Virus record (IMG/VR): IMGVR_UViG_3300027733_000042
Coordinates: 26,787 to 90,786 of that record
DNA length: 64,000 nucleotides
DNA from: a virus
Reading direction: 5' to 3' (one strand)
Shown here: positions 8,574 to 16,891 of the stretch, in pieces
Numbering within the stretch: position 1 is the stretch's first letter
Layout: each line of letters opens with the position of its first letter
Translations under genes and position numbers: made by a program
The notes under the pieces: generated by a model
The model's database searches: none
Seen by the model: only the letters and a program-made list of their open reading frames with translations
What the model was told of the DNA's origin: nothing

Positions 8574-8819
8574 TTACTTTATTTTATTTTCATACTTGTC
8601 TAATGCTGGATTTGCGTGTATTTTAATCTGTTTTACTGCTTCGACCCATTCATAAACGATGCTATCGATACTTGACAAGTATGAAGTTAACGTGGCATTC
8701 ACGTTAAACATTTGTGAGGATAACGTACGCTTAAGTATTTGGCCTTTGTAATTGAACCCAGTGTGAAGACGTTTTTCACGTCTTTCAAGAATAGGTCTAA
8801 ATATGCTGTTTTTTACCAT
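8574..8819 (-). CDS. Unknown 81-residue protein
   Basis: A small basic protein (IFRPILERREKRLH at the N-terminus) followed by a helical segment. It sits between the gp6-like wedge (its stop is one base before this ATG) and the terminase small subunit (stop-to-ATG gap four bases), so it is certainly translated with them. No motif recognised; it may be a head or baseplate accessory protein. Confidence 0.65.
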   Translation of the reverse strand: MVKNSIFRPILERREKRLHTGFNYKGQILKRTLSSQMFNVNATLTSYLSSIDSIVYEWVEAVKQIKIHANPALDKYENKIK

Positions 8820-8820
8820 T

Positions 8821-10485
8821 TTAGTATGATGTTTTTGGTCGAGGTACTATTGATTTTATTTGAATATTTACTGAGCCTAGACCTTCTTCTGAAAGTCCAG
8901 CAGAGTATGCATTTCCAAAACGATCTGAGAATCCTCCTCGAATTAATGGAAGTTCAGCGTCGATTGTCACAATATCATTAAATTCATCAAGTCCTGTGTC
9001 TACTGCATTTGGATTTGCAATTTTTGCAAGTTCATTCTTCTGTGAAACGAGGTTGACTGATACTGAATCGACTCCATTTACCCCTTCGATAATTTTAATT
9101 AAATCACTCTTTGGAACACGATTTCTACGAGTATTTTGAATAAAGAACGTGCCTAATGCATTTAATATATCGCGTTTAATAATATCAGTGTCAATATCGT
9201 CAAATACGATAACTGACGTATTAATAACATAATTACTAGGAATCGGATCAAGTATCTTAATATCAGTTGAAATAAGTTTTGATCCAGATTTTTCAATATA
9301 TCTAAGAAGTTCGTTCTTTTGATAGTCAGTTAGGATAAATCGGGCAAGGTCAGCATTAAAGTAATCTTGGCCAGTACTAAAGGTTTTTCTAATATCTGGA
9401 ATCAAGAATAGATTAAGTACACGGTTATCGACTGCATCAAGAAATACAGTGATAACTGAGAATAGTTTAAGTTTTCGAAGTAAGACTTCATAATGATCAG
9501 CATTAACTAGAGCAAAGCTTTTTGACATTCTTGGAGCAATAAGTCGAGTTAAGTTAGAATCTTCAGGATTTGACCCAAAAAATGGCGGATGTGTTGTTAT
9601 AACATCAATATAGTCATTTAGATTAATTTCATCGCCTAAAATACTAAAACCGGTATCGATGAATTCAAATTGAACTTTACCTGGATCATTTGTTCTAATA
9701 TTTCCATTTGCTCCCTCAGTAACAAGATATTCTACTGAGATATCTGAACCGAAACTTGGAATTTTGCCATAATTGCCGTTTCCAAAATAAAGATCGATTC
9801 CGCTAGTTATTCCAGTTTTAACCATGTATGCATTATCGCCCCTAGGCATGTCTAACATAGAATCATATTTGGTCCATTTTTCACCATTTACATAAACATT
9901 TACATAGAAATTATCTACATAGAAATTTTGTGGGCTACCGATTGAGAAACTATCGATTGCGACACCCTTTGCGGTAACTGTCTGAGTTTCAACGACTCCT
10001 TGACGAATTTGTAATTTCGTACCATTATCCTTGCCGCTAAATGAAAATTTAACTTCATCTTGTGGAAGATCTAAGATATATGTTAGTCCATTATTTAGAC
10101 AGCGCAGCCTGGTTAAATTTGGAACAATTACAAAATCATATTGTGCGTCAACTGCAGCTACGTTCGTAGAAAGCTTTATCTCACCGATTGCTGAGACTGC
10201 ACGACTTGCATTGTGGCCAGTAAGACTGGCTAATGAATAAACTGAGGTTAATCGAGTTGCTTCATTTATATTAAGTTCAGTAATTGCATCTTCAATATAG
10301 TAGAAAACCAGCTGAGTTAAATTCTCTACAACTAAGAGTAATTGTCCGAAAGGTGACGCTGCCGTGAAAACTACACGGTTCTGATCAAATTTACTGGTTA
10401 AGTAATTTATTGACTGACCGAGTATATCCTCGACATAAATGCTAAGTCGTGTAAAGACTTTAAAATTTTCAGTTGCACTAGTCAT
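8821..10485 (-). CDS. Baseplate wedge protein, T4 gp6-like (gpJ family)
   Basis: 554 residues. T4 gp6 (660 residues) forms the iris-like ring joining the baseplate wedges and is related to the gpJ baseplate proteins of P2-like phages. Here the N-terminal helical region (YVEDILGQSINYLTSK), the central beta domain with YFGNGNYGKIPS, and the C-terminal gpJ-type half (LVNADHYEVLLRKL near 345, then LSTDIKILDPIPSNYVI-type strands and VPKSDLIKIIEGVNGVDSV near 480) fit that family. It is the first gene after a strong late-promoter match at 10505-10513. Confidence 0.75.
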   Translation of the reverse strand: MTSATENFKVFTRLSIYVEDILGQSINYLTSKFDQNRVVFTAASPFGQLLLVVENLTQLVFYYIEDAITELNINEATRLTSVYSLASLTGHNASRAVSAIGEIKLSTNVAAVDAQYDFVIVPNLTRLRCLNNGLTYILDLPQDEVKFSFSGKDNGTKLQIRQGVVETQTVTAKGVAIDSFSIGSPQNFYVDNFYVNVYVNGEKWTKYDSMLDMPRGDNAYMVKTGITSGIDLYFGNGNYGKIPSFGSDISVEYLVTEGANGNIRTNDPGKVQFEFIDTGFSILGDEINLNDYIDVITTHPPFFGSNPEDSNLTRLIAPRMSKSFALVNADHYEVLLRKLKLFSVITVFLDAVDNRVLNLFLIPDIRKTFSTGQDYFNADLARFILTDYQKNELLRYIEKSGSKLISTDIKILDPIPSNYVINTSVIVFDDIDTDIIKRDILNALGTFFIQNTRRNRVPKSDLIKIIEGVNGVDSVSVNLVSQKNELAKIANPNAVDTGLDEFNDIVTIDAELPLIRGGFSDRFGNAYSAGLSEEGLGSVNIQIKSIVPRPKTSY

Positions 10486-10504
10486 TTAGTATAATTTCTT
10501 TAGA

Positions 10505-10513
10505 TTATTTATA
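10505..10513 (-). promoter_or_regulatory. T4-like late promoter
   Basis: Minus strand TATAAATAA, containing the exact T4 late consensus TATAAATA, 20 bases before ATG 10485 of the gp6-like gene. Confidence 0.7.
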
Positions 10514-10541
10514 TCAGCAAAAACTTTTTTAAGCTTTTCTA

Positions 10542-10547
10542 TATAAT
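10542..10547 (+). promoter_or_regulatory. Probable -10 box of the tmRNA gene
   Basis: TATAAT 34 bases before the mature tmRNA 5' end, which would leave a short leader for RNase P to remove. No clear -35 hexamer is seen 17 bases upstream. Confidence 0.4.
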
Positions 10548-10580
10548 ACTCAGGATAGATAATATAGATCTAGCAAATAT

Positions 10581-10963
10581 GGGGTCGCCCGGTTTTGACA
10601 GGTAATTTAGTTCTTTGAAGTGCAGGCCGTGTTAGTATTGGAAACACGTTAATCACCTATATACATTTTAAATGACGAAAAGTCAACTTTCACTTTCGAA
10701 GACGCAATGTCTTTCGTTGGTGCTGATTACGCAGTATCTGCATAGTCACTAGGTCGCACTTACCTGTTTTAAAAAATGTGCACCATCAAGGCACTACGGA
10801 TAGACGTGAGGCATACAGTAAGCCGTTATGAGAGTGAGAAGGAAACTCATTATAAACTGTCCAGAAAACCAAAAATTTTGTCTGTTTCGAAAAATAGACT
10901 AAGCTTGTGAATGAATTTCATCGATCAGTTATTTGGACGAGGGTTCGATTCCCTCCGACTCCA
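10581..10963 (+). ncRNA. ssrA: Phage-encoded tmRNA (transfer-messenger RNA)
   Basis: tmRNA rescues stalled ribosomes by acting as an alanyl tRNA and then as an mRNA for a degradation tag. The acceptor stem pairs GGGGTCG (10581-10587) with CGACTCC (10956-10962), with the same third-position G-U pair as in E. coli. The discriminator A is 10963 and CCA is not encoded. A T arm GAGGG-TTCGATT-CCCTC precedes it. The 5' region GGTTTTGACAGG and GTGCAGGCCG are typical tmRNA blocks. The tag frame runs to TAG at 10743-10745 and ends GADYAVSA, in place of the usual -ALAA end. It stands alone between a divergent baseplate gene and a lipoprotein gene. Confidence 0.93.
10674..10745 (+). other. tmRNA tag-peptide reading frame
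   Basis: From GAC 10674 the frame gives DEKSTFTFEDAMSFV then GADYAVSA and a TAG stop: 23 residues if the resume codon is GAC 10674, 24 if it is AAT 10671. The resume codon cannot be fixed by eye. The nonpolar end YAVSA keeps the character of a ClpXP-type degron but is not the canonical LAA. The tag is longer than the roughly 10-residue tags usual in many bacteria. Confidence 0.75.
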
Positions 10964-10988
10964 CGGGAATACGTCTAAGTGGTGAATT

Positions 10989-11020
10989 GAGAAAGAAATA
11001 TAAAACTTTCTCGCCATTTT
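10989..11020 (+). terminator. Hairpin after tmRNA, possible terminator
   Basis: GAGAAAG (10989-10995) pairs with CTTTCTC (11006-11012), followed by GCCATTTT. The stem is short (7 bp) and the T run only four, so it is a weak terminator at best. Confidence 0.3.
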
Positions 11021-11024
11021 GATG

Positions 11025-11035
11025 TATAAATAATA
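11025..11035 (+). promoter_or_regulatory. T4-like late promoter
   Basis: TATAAATAATA, an exact T4 late consensus core, 20 bases before ATG 11055 of the lipoprotein gene. Confidence 0.7.
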
Positions 11036-11054
11036 AAAAAATACAAATATTACT

Positions 11055-11237
11055 ATGAAAAAGATGATCGTGTTATGCATTGCAATGTCTATCTTGGCTT
11101 CATGTGGAAGTAACAGTGCGCCTGCAACAACAGCGACCGTTGATTCTACTAAAGTTGCGGTTGACTCAAGTGCTTGCTGCCCAGCAGTAGACACTGCAAA
11201 AACAGTTGACACAGCGAAAGTTGTGAAAGTAAAGTAA
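11055..11237 (+). CDS. Small lipoprotein
   Basis: 60 residues. A signal peptide (KKM, then a hydrophobic core IVLCIAMSI) ends in the lipobox LASC with Cys17 as the lipidated residue, followed by a Ser/Thr/Ala/Val-rich low-complexity chain with repeated VDSTKV/VDTAK units and a Cys-Cys pair. The mature protein would be a roughly 44-residue tether on the host envelope. It has its own late promoter and its own terminator, so it is expressed alone. Phage lipoproteins often act in superinfection exclusion or lysis (outer-membrane spanin); either is possible and neither is shown. Confidence 0.8.
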   Translation: MKKMIVLCIAMSILASCGSNSAPATTATVDSTKVAVDSSACCPAVDTAKTVDTAKVVKVK

Positions 11238-11259
11238 TTACTCTTACTTAACGGAAATT

Positions 11260-11287
11260 AAAAGGGATCCAATTGGGTCCCTTTTTT
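11260..11287 (+). terminator. Rho-independent terminator after lipoprotein
   Basis: 11260-11270 pairs with 11275-11285 (11 bp, one G-U) around AATT, running into a T tract. It lies 22 bases after the stop codon at 11237. Confidence 0.9.
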
Positions 11288-11288
11288 G

Positions 11289-11296
11289 TATAAATA
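11289..11296 (+). promoter_or_regulatory. T4-like late promoter
   Basis: Exact TATAAATA, 17 bases before ATG 11314 and immediately after the preceding terminator. Confidence 0.65.
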
Positions 11297-11313
11297 GAAT
11301 AAAGGTATCTTTC

Positions 11314-12633
11314 ATGTTTAAATCAATTTCAAATAAAGAAATTTATGACAATTCAAGTCTATCCTTTGTATTTGAATTCTTTACCCCACTAAATAAAAGA
11401 GAGGCAGCTGCAAAGTTTGCTAGAGCACTAGGTAAACATGTAAAATGGTTTGTCGATATCGAAAAAGGTAGCGAACCCACATATGAATCATTTACCGTAG
11501 CTCCAAGATATTCAAACGGATATAAGGAGATTACTCTATCTACTGGTTTTTTACCATACCAGGAAGCAGTTCACATGTTCTTAAAAACAATGAATGTGAT
11601 TGAAAGTATTGGGTACACAACGGACAGATGTTCAGTAAAGACTAGAATTCGTCTTGATGAGTCAAACTTAAAATTACCAATTAAACTTGACAAATTAAAC
11701 AAGTTTAAATATCTGCTTGGAATCAACGAGGAAGAATTATTTAACCTCTGGCCAGTACAACAAAATGAAAATCGTAAGTTATATCAAAATCACTTAAATT
11801 TTATTCAGCCTAGAGATATTTACAATACTGTCGTTACTGAACGCTTTATTGAACGTATGGATCCAACTGAATTCAAATTTCCAGAATCAGATTTCTTTGC
11901 AAATGACTTTTCTGAATTAGGAGAAGGTAATCTTGTAATCAATTATATCGGTGGTAAAGATTATACGAAGAAGAAGAAAGAGGCAGTTTCTGCAATTAAT
12001 CTAGTAATAGAACATTTATTTACGACAATGTCTTCAAATTATTCATACACGGTAGAGGAGAAGAGAAAGATTAATACGATAGTTAACGAATTTAGAACAT
12101 CAATTGACGGTACTCGTAATTATTTTAATTTTAAAATGTTGTACCCAAATATTTCAGTTTATATTGATCTAAAGGATGACCCTCGAATCGTTGAAGCAAA
12201 CTACACGATTCTACGCGAAAAGGTATTTAAGTTAATAGTCGGCGGTGGAATAACTGAAGCTACTATAAACTATGATAGCCGCAGAAAAGCAGTTCAAGTA
12301 AAAGATGCGGTTCTAAAGAAAAGTATCTTAATTGAGGGTATCGAGTTTTATCAGTGTCAAATTGAAGCAGATGCACATCTATGTTTATTTGAAGGTTGCA
12401 CAATTAAACACTCAAAATTACAAGAGTGTACTATCTTCTCAAATAATATCATCAAAGGTTCTAAAATAATTGATTGTGATTACTTAGGTGGAGAAAATGA
12501 GATTAGCATGAGCTATCTAGATAACTCAGAAACAAAGATGATTAATGCTGAACTTAAGGAGTGTCTTGTAAATCGAGGTAAATTCACAATAAATTCAACT
12601 GTTGACAAATCAACAAAAATTATTAAAAAGTAA
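11314..12633 (+). CDS. Possible amidoligase-like protein with right-handed repeat tail
   Basis: 439 residues. The N-terminal 270 residues have features that recall phage amidoligases of the glutamine-synthetase-like fold: an early FVFEFFTP strand at 18-25, then EITLSTGFLPYQEAV followed by a helix and IGYTTDRCSVKTRIRLD around 70-115. I could not find a complete catalytic set, so enzymatic activity is uncertain. Residues about 320-430 form short repeats rich in Cys, Ile and Asn (ILIEGIEFYQCQIE, CLFEGCTIKHSKLQ), like pentapeptide or beta-helix repeats used in virion surface proteins. It is a late gene with its own promoter, upstream of the large fibre gene. Confidence 0.4.
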   Translation: MFKSISNKEIYDNSSLSFVFEFFTPLNKREAAAKFARALGKHVKWFVDIEKGSEPTYESFTVAPRYSNGYKEITLSTGFLPYQEAVHMFLKTMNVIESIGYTTDRCSVKTRIRLDESNLKLPIKLDKLNKFKYLLGINEEELFNLWPVQQNENRKLYQNHLNFIQPRDIYNTVVTERFIERMDPTEFKFPESDFFANDFSELGEGNLVINYIGGKDYTKKKKEAVSAINLVIEHLFTTMSSNYSYTVEEKRKINTIVNEFRTSIDGTRNYFNFKMLYPNISVYIDLKDDPRIVEANYTILREKVFKLIVGGGITEATINYDSRRKAVQVKDAVLKKSILIEGIEFYQCQIEADAHLCLFEGCTIKHSKLQECTIFSNNIIKGSKIIDCDYLGGENEISMSYLDNSETKMINAELKECLVNRGKFTINSTVDKSTKIIKK

Positions 12634-12666
12634 TAGGTGTAGTATATTCTAACTGCCCGATTCTTT

Positions 12667-12677
12667 AATAAATAATA
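12667..12677 (+). promoter_or_regulatory. T4-like late promoter
   Basis: AATAAATAATA, 18 bases before ATG 12695 of the large fibre gene. Confidence 0.6.
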
Positions 12678-12694
12678 AAAATAACTTATACAGG

Positions 12695-15600
12695 ATGCCT
12701 GTTTATAAAAATTTAAAGGCTGTGCGCAAATTAACAAACTCAAGTCTGACATCAATTATTGATATCACAAATTTGAACTTTGCGAGCCTTTCTAATGCAA
12801 ATTTAGAATTTTTAACAAATATTAAATATGATGAGGTTTTAAATACTTTTCAAGTATACCGCGGAACATTTGATTTTGTGAATATTACTGATAAGCTTAG
12901 CTTGACACTAGATGGAATCCCAACATTTACAATTGACTCACTAGGCCGTGCTGAAGGGCAGCAGTTATTAGTTAAAGTAGCTGAAACAAAACGTCAGCGT
13001 TTTACTGATTTTAATGATTGGCCAGAGATTGGTGTTCCAGGTGAAATAATTTACACTGGGATTCAAAACCAACGCCCACAATTTGGAGAAGACTTTATTG
13101 GATATCTTCAGAGTCGTGGATGGGTAAGTTTAACTGAGCCAAATGCTGCAGCATTCTTAACACTATATGAATTAGCAGGAAGTCCACCAGTACCAGCATG
13201 TCCAGCAGCAAATACTGGAATAATTTGGGTAGGTCCTCCAGGTTATGAAACAGCAACTGTTCCAACTACACAAACTCTATATTATACTGATGAAAACTGT
13301 AATATCTACGATCTTACTGGCGGAGGAGGAGGCGGAGCAACACTAATTTCAATCACATATGCACAATTAGTAACAGCAATTGGTGCTGGAACTCTTATAC
13401 CAGGTCAGCAATATTTACTGACTAATTATCAAACAGTATATGACCAGCCAGATTATGATAATAGTGGAGCGATAAAATATCCAATTGTCACAAAGACCGG
13501 AACGGTGGAGCCTCTAATTCTTACTGCAACATCCACGACAACCATCTCGGCAACTGCACTATCTGCTGTTTGGCCAGGAGATAGAATTCAATATGATTGG
13601 AGCTTTTCGTTCACTGAACTTGGGTTACAACCTGCACTTGGAAGAATCTCAGAGCGAATTACAGCAGACGATAATAATAGAACAAGTTATGACCATCGTG
13701 CCGTATTATTTAAAAGATATGCAGATACATTAACTGGCTGCTTTACTGAAATTAACGAACCTTATCCTGGTGCAACATATCGAGACGATACACCTACATT
13801 TGGAGTAGAATGTGATAATATGTTCCTCGGCGGAATCTTTGATGGATTTGGATTTGACGATCCAGCATTTATTGTACCTAATAGTATCTTTGGCGATTAC
13901 TGCGAAAGTGTTACTACTGGAGGCGATTTTTATAATAATACGATTGGGTCATTTGATCCAGTCGGACTTGGAGCATTCTGTTACGGTACAGTATTTGGGC
14001 ACTGGTGTCATAATAATAAAATCGGCGATGGGTTTTACAATAACCGCATTTTTAACGAGTTTTCTAATAACGTAATTGGTAGCGATTTTAACCAAAACGA
14101 TATTGGAAACGGCTTTAGCGAAAACCTTATTGGCAATAGCTTTATTCAAAATACGATTCTAAGCAATTTTAAAAAAAATATTATTTCAGATAGCGTATTT
14201 TTATCAAACGTTATTGATGATGATTTTTTGGGAAACGAAATAACAAAGACGACATTTCAAAACAATAGCATTGAGGATTATTTTCAAAATAATACTATTG
14301 GGGATAGCTATTTTTCAAGTGGCTTTTTCCAAAATAATCAAATCGGTGATTCCTGTTCCAATAACTATATGAGTAATTTTACAGCGAATCAGATTGGATT
14401 TAGCTTTTTTGGGAATGGATCTAAATTTGCGTATATTGATACATTCGATGGAAACCGAATTGGTGACCATTTTGAGAAAAATTTTGCATATAATTTTTAT
14501 AATAATAGAATCGGGGATTACTTTAATAATAATGGATCGCCTGAGTCAAAAACCGGCAGAGTTGCTACGTTTTCTTCAGCTATAACATTTCCAACTGCTG
14601 GAGGGTATACTACTGGAACATATTTAGATATTCCAACACTTGGTGCAGGTATCGGATTTACGGTAGATATTGTCGTAGATGGTGCTGGCACAATTGCAAA
14701 TTTTAGTGATATTGTTTTAAATTCTCAAGGAACTGGTTATCAAACTGGTAATATTGTTGTAATTGATGGAGCAGAACTTGGCGGAGTTAGTGGAGTTGAC
14801 GATATTGAACTTATGATTGAATCTATTTCATTTGTAGCAAATTACTGTTACGAATTTCATGATAATATTATCGGAAACTACTTTCAGACTGGCAATCAGG
14901 TAAATAATTTAAGCTCAAATAAAATCGGAGATTATTTTCAGACAAATGGTGATCAAAACACTCCATGTTCAGACATGAAGAATAATGTAATCGGTGACGG
15001 CTTTAAATTAAATTTTGTAAATACGTTTAATAGCAATCACATAGGCAATGACTTTGTAGGCAATACTGGCTGGTCAAAGAATTCAGTATTTAGTAATTTT
15101 ATATCTAATCAAATTGGTGATAATTGTCATCTAAATAAAATGCCTGATGTCTTCGGTAGCAATAAAATCGGTAACGACTTTTTTAGGAATACTTTTCAAG
15201 GACAGGAGGCTAGCAGTAATTTACAATATTTTGGAATTAATCCAGAGACTGAGCAAAATGATGGAAACGTGATTGGTGACTACTTTGCATACAATGCCTT
15301 TTCCAGTGTAACTGGTAAACTTCACTTTACTGGAAACCATATTGGAAACTACTTCGGCGGACGACTCGATGGTAAAAATGGTCCAGGAAATACTATTTCT
15401 GGAGGGCAGCCGTTTGCAGACAATTATATCGGAAATGATTTTTTCTCAAATTATATTTATTTAGATGGAAGTGGCAAAGCTGGATTTATCGGTAATACTA
15501 TTGGAACTAAATTTTGGTATAATGCGATACACGGAGACTTTTCATATAATACACTTGGTAGTTTCTTTCAAACAAATGTGAGCAACGGATTCCAATATAA

Positions 15601-15763
15601 CTGGACCCAATATGCGGTGATTGGTGTAGATTTTACGGCCAACCCAGCAACTCATGTTTATAACCCATATACATGTAATATATTTGCGAATTCTACTGGA
15701 ACTCTGAGATTAAGTTATTTCGATAATTTGGATGTTCAAATAATAACTGATCCTGATCTATAA
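12695..15763 (+). CDS. Large tail-fibre protein with beta-helix repeats
   Basis: 1022 residues. The N-terminal 110 residues (NITNLNFASLSNANLEFL type) look like a trimeric fibre base. A Gly-rich linker of seven glycines and alanine lies near residue 207. From about 390 to 960 the chain is made of short imperfect repeats of the type NxIGDxFxxN, as expected of a right-handed beta-helix spike. Near 620-720 the helix is interrupted by a separate domain (AGIGFTVDIVVDGAG, GTGYQTGNIVVIDG) of a kind seen in other phage tail proteins. It is presumably a receptor-binding or depolymerase-like fibre; no catalytic residues are recognised. Confidence 0.75.
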   Translation: MPVYKNLKAVRKLTNSSLTSIIDITNLNFASLSNANLEFLTNIKYDEVLNTFQVYRGTFDFVNITDKLSLTLDGIPTFTIDSLGRAEGQQLLVKVAETKRQRFTDFNDWPEIGVPGEIIYTGIQNQRPQFGEDFIGYLQSRGWVSLTEPNAAAFLTLYELAGSPPVPACPAANTGIIWVGPPGYETATVPTTQTLYYTDENCNIYDLTGGGGGGATLISITYAQLVTAIGAGTLIPGQQYLLTNYQTVYDQPDYDNSGAIKYPIVTKTGTVEPLILTATSTTTISATALSAVWPGDRIQYDWSFSFTELGLQPALGRISERITADDNNRTSYDHRAVLFKRYADTLTGCFTEINEPYPGATYRDDTPTFGVECDNMFLGGIFDGFGFDDPAFIVPNSIFGDYCESVTTGGDFYNNTIGSFDPVGLGAFCYGTVFGHWCHNNKIGDGFYNNRIFNEFSNNVIGSDFNQNDIGNGFSENLIGNSFIQNTILSNFKKNIISDSVFLSNVIDDDFLGNEITKTTFQNNSIEDYFQNNTIGDSYFSSGFFQNNQIGDSCSNNYMSNFTANQIGFSFFGNGSKFAYIDTFDGNRIGDHFEKNFAYNFYNNRIGDYFNNNGSPESKTGRVATFSSAITFPTAGGYTTGTYLDIPTLGAGIGFTVDIVVDGAGTIANFSDIVLNSQGTGYQTGNIVVIDGAELGGVSGVDDIELMIESISFVANYCYEFHDNIIGNYFQTGNQVNNLSSNKIGDYFQTNGDQNTPCSDMKNNVIGDGFKLNFVNTFNSNHIGNDFVGNTGWSKNSVFSNFISNQIGDNCHLNKMPDVFGSNKIGNDFFRNTFQGQEASSNLQYFGINPETEQNDGNVIGDYFAYNAFSSVTGKLHFTGNHIGNYFGGRLDGKNGPGNTISGGQPFADNYIGNDFFSNYIYLDGSGKAGFIGNTIGTKFWYNAIHGDFSYNTLGSFFQTNVSNGFQYNWTQYAVIGVDFTANPATHVYNPYTCNIFANSTGTLRLSYFDNLDVQIITDPDL
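13900..15560 (+). repeat. Degenerate in-frame repeats encoding NxIGDxFxxN units
   Basis: The DNA repeats AAT-AAT-x-ATT-GG(T/C)-GAT-x-TTT with a period of about 30 bases, broken once at about 14540-14850 by an inserted domain. The repeats encode the beta-helix rungs of the fibre at 12695-15763. Such tracts are prone to recombination that changes repeat number. Confidence 0.7.
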
Positions 15764-15779
15764 TCAAATAAAAAATAAC

Positions 15780-16313
15780 ATGGCAGCAGCACAAGAGTCA
15801 ATTTTGGCAAATCTTGAAAATAACTTAAATGATACTATTTTAAAAGAGATTAATGCTCGAGTAAAACTTGAGGTTAATGCGTATGAGATACTAAATAGAC
15901 AAATACTTAAGAATATAAAAAGTAAAGCTATTTTAGAAACTCAAAATCAGAATGATCCAGCAGTTGCCAATCAACTGCATCAATTAACTTCGCAATTAGC
16001 AGATGACACAAAAACTTTTCTTGATGCTACCCAAACAGTAGAGATTAATGGTCAAGCGGCTGGCAGCCTTGCTAGCAAAATTGTGGAAGAGATATTTGCA
16101 GCTCAACCGGTGGCGGCAATTAAAACACCGGCGCTAATTAAATTAGAAGAGACCGCAATTAAAACAAAGGGTAATATTCAAATTACTGCAGCGTATGTTC
16201 AAACCATGCTGGATAATCAATTCCGCTTGAACAATATTCGAAATAAAAGAACTACTGACTCCGTAAAGAATTTTGTTGCTGAACTTACTGTTAAAACGAA
16301 AGCCGTAATTTAA
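15780..16313 (+). CDS. Unknown helical protein
   Basis: 177 residues, almost entirely alpha-helical by composition (Ala, Leu, Lys, Glu, Gln, few Gly and Pro), without Cys or membrane segments. It starts 16 bases after the fibre stop and its last codons overlap the end of the convergent gene at 16310. The context suggests a fibre chaperone or a fibre-attachment protein; this is a guess from position. There is no terminator at the convergent junction. Confidence 0.65.
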   Translation: MAAAQESILANLENNLNDTILKEINARVKLEVNAYEILNRQILKNIKSKAILETQNQNDPAVANQLHQLTSQLADDTKTFLDATQTVEINGQAAGSLASKIVEEIFAAQPVAAIKTPALIKLEETAIKTKGNIQITAAYVQTMLDNQFRLNNIRNKRTTDSVKNFVAELTVKTKAVI

Positions 16314-16858
16314 TCGAAATCTAATTCGATATCAAAATCAAAGTATTTAAACTTTGCAGTAAATGTTCTGAAATCAGGAGTACCTGAACTATATGACAGC
16401 TTAAATCCGTCTTGGCCTGTTAAGATTGGGCGTTGAAAAATAATTGACGCTACAAGATAACCCTGATTATCAAGTAAAGAGAGTCGCATCGGCGGAAAGG
16501 TCGGAGTCTTATTACTAAAATCCAAATAGTCTTTACTGTTTTCAAGAAAGATAAAGTAATTTAAGTACGCATCAGTCAACTTAAAAGTGATTGAAAATGT
16601 TCGAGTAAACAAATCAGGTATCTGAACAGCATTCTTAAAATCCTGTTTCTTACCAAATAGTCGAGTCTGAACAACTGGATCCATTTCCCATCCTGGAAAA
16701 TCTACACTTTGGATAGTGGATGACATAAAGTCATTAATACTATCATATGGTAGTATTAAACTCTGATAATACTTTTTATATTTCTCCTTTACTCGATCAT
16801 TAAAATAATCTGGCGGAAAGGAGAAGATAAATCCATTTTGTCTTGCGTTCAATAACAT
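16310..16858 (-). CDS. Possible tail-tube-fold structural protein
   Basis: 182 residues. The order of elements recalls gp19/gp54-type tube folds: a VDFPGWEMDP loop, RTFSITFKLTDAYLNYFIF, then FPPMRLSLLDNQGYL, and a closing TFTAKFKYFDFDIELDFD beta strand. The tube protein forms the inner channel through which DNA passes; a tube-initiator or completion protein of the same fold is equally possible. It lies downstream of the gp15-like gene on the same strand. No clear sequence identity to T4 gp19 can be claimed by eye. Confidence 0.45.
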   Translation of the reverse strand: MLLNARQNGFIFSFPPDYFNDRVKEKYKKYYQSLILPYDSINDFMSSTIQSVDFPGWEMDPVVQTRLFGKKQDFKNAVQIPDLFTRTFSITFKLTDAYLNYFIFLENSKDYLDFSNKTPTFPPMRLSLLDNQGYLVASIIFQRPILTGQDGFKLSYSSGTPDFRTFTAKFKYFDFDIELDFD

Positions 16859-16891
16859 TATTTGCCTACGTTTTTTACATTTGCCCAGCTC

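Noticed and set aside
10940-10963. Ordinary tRNA gene from the TTCGATT T loop
   Set aside because: No D arm or anticodon arm fits upstream; the matching acceptor strand is 370 bases away with a tag frame between, which is tmRNA.
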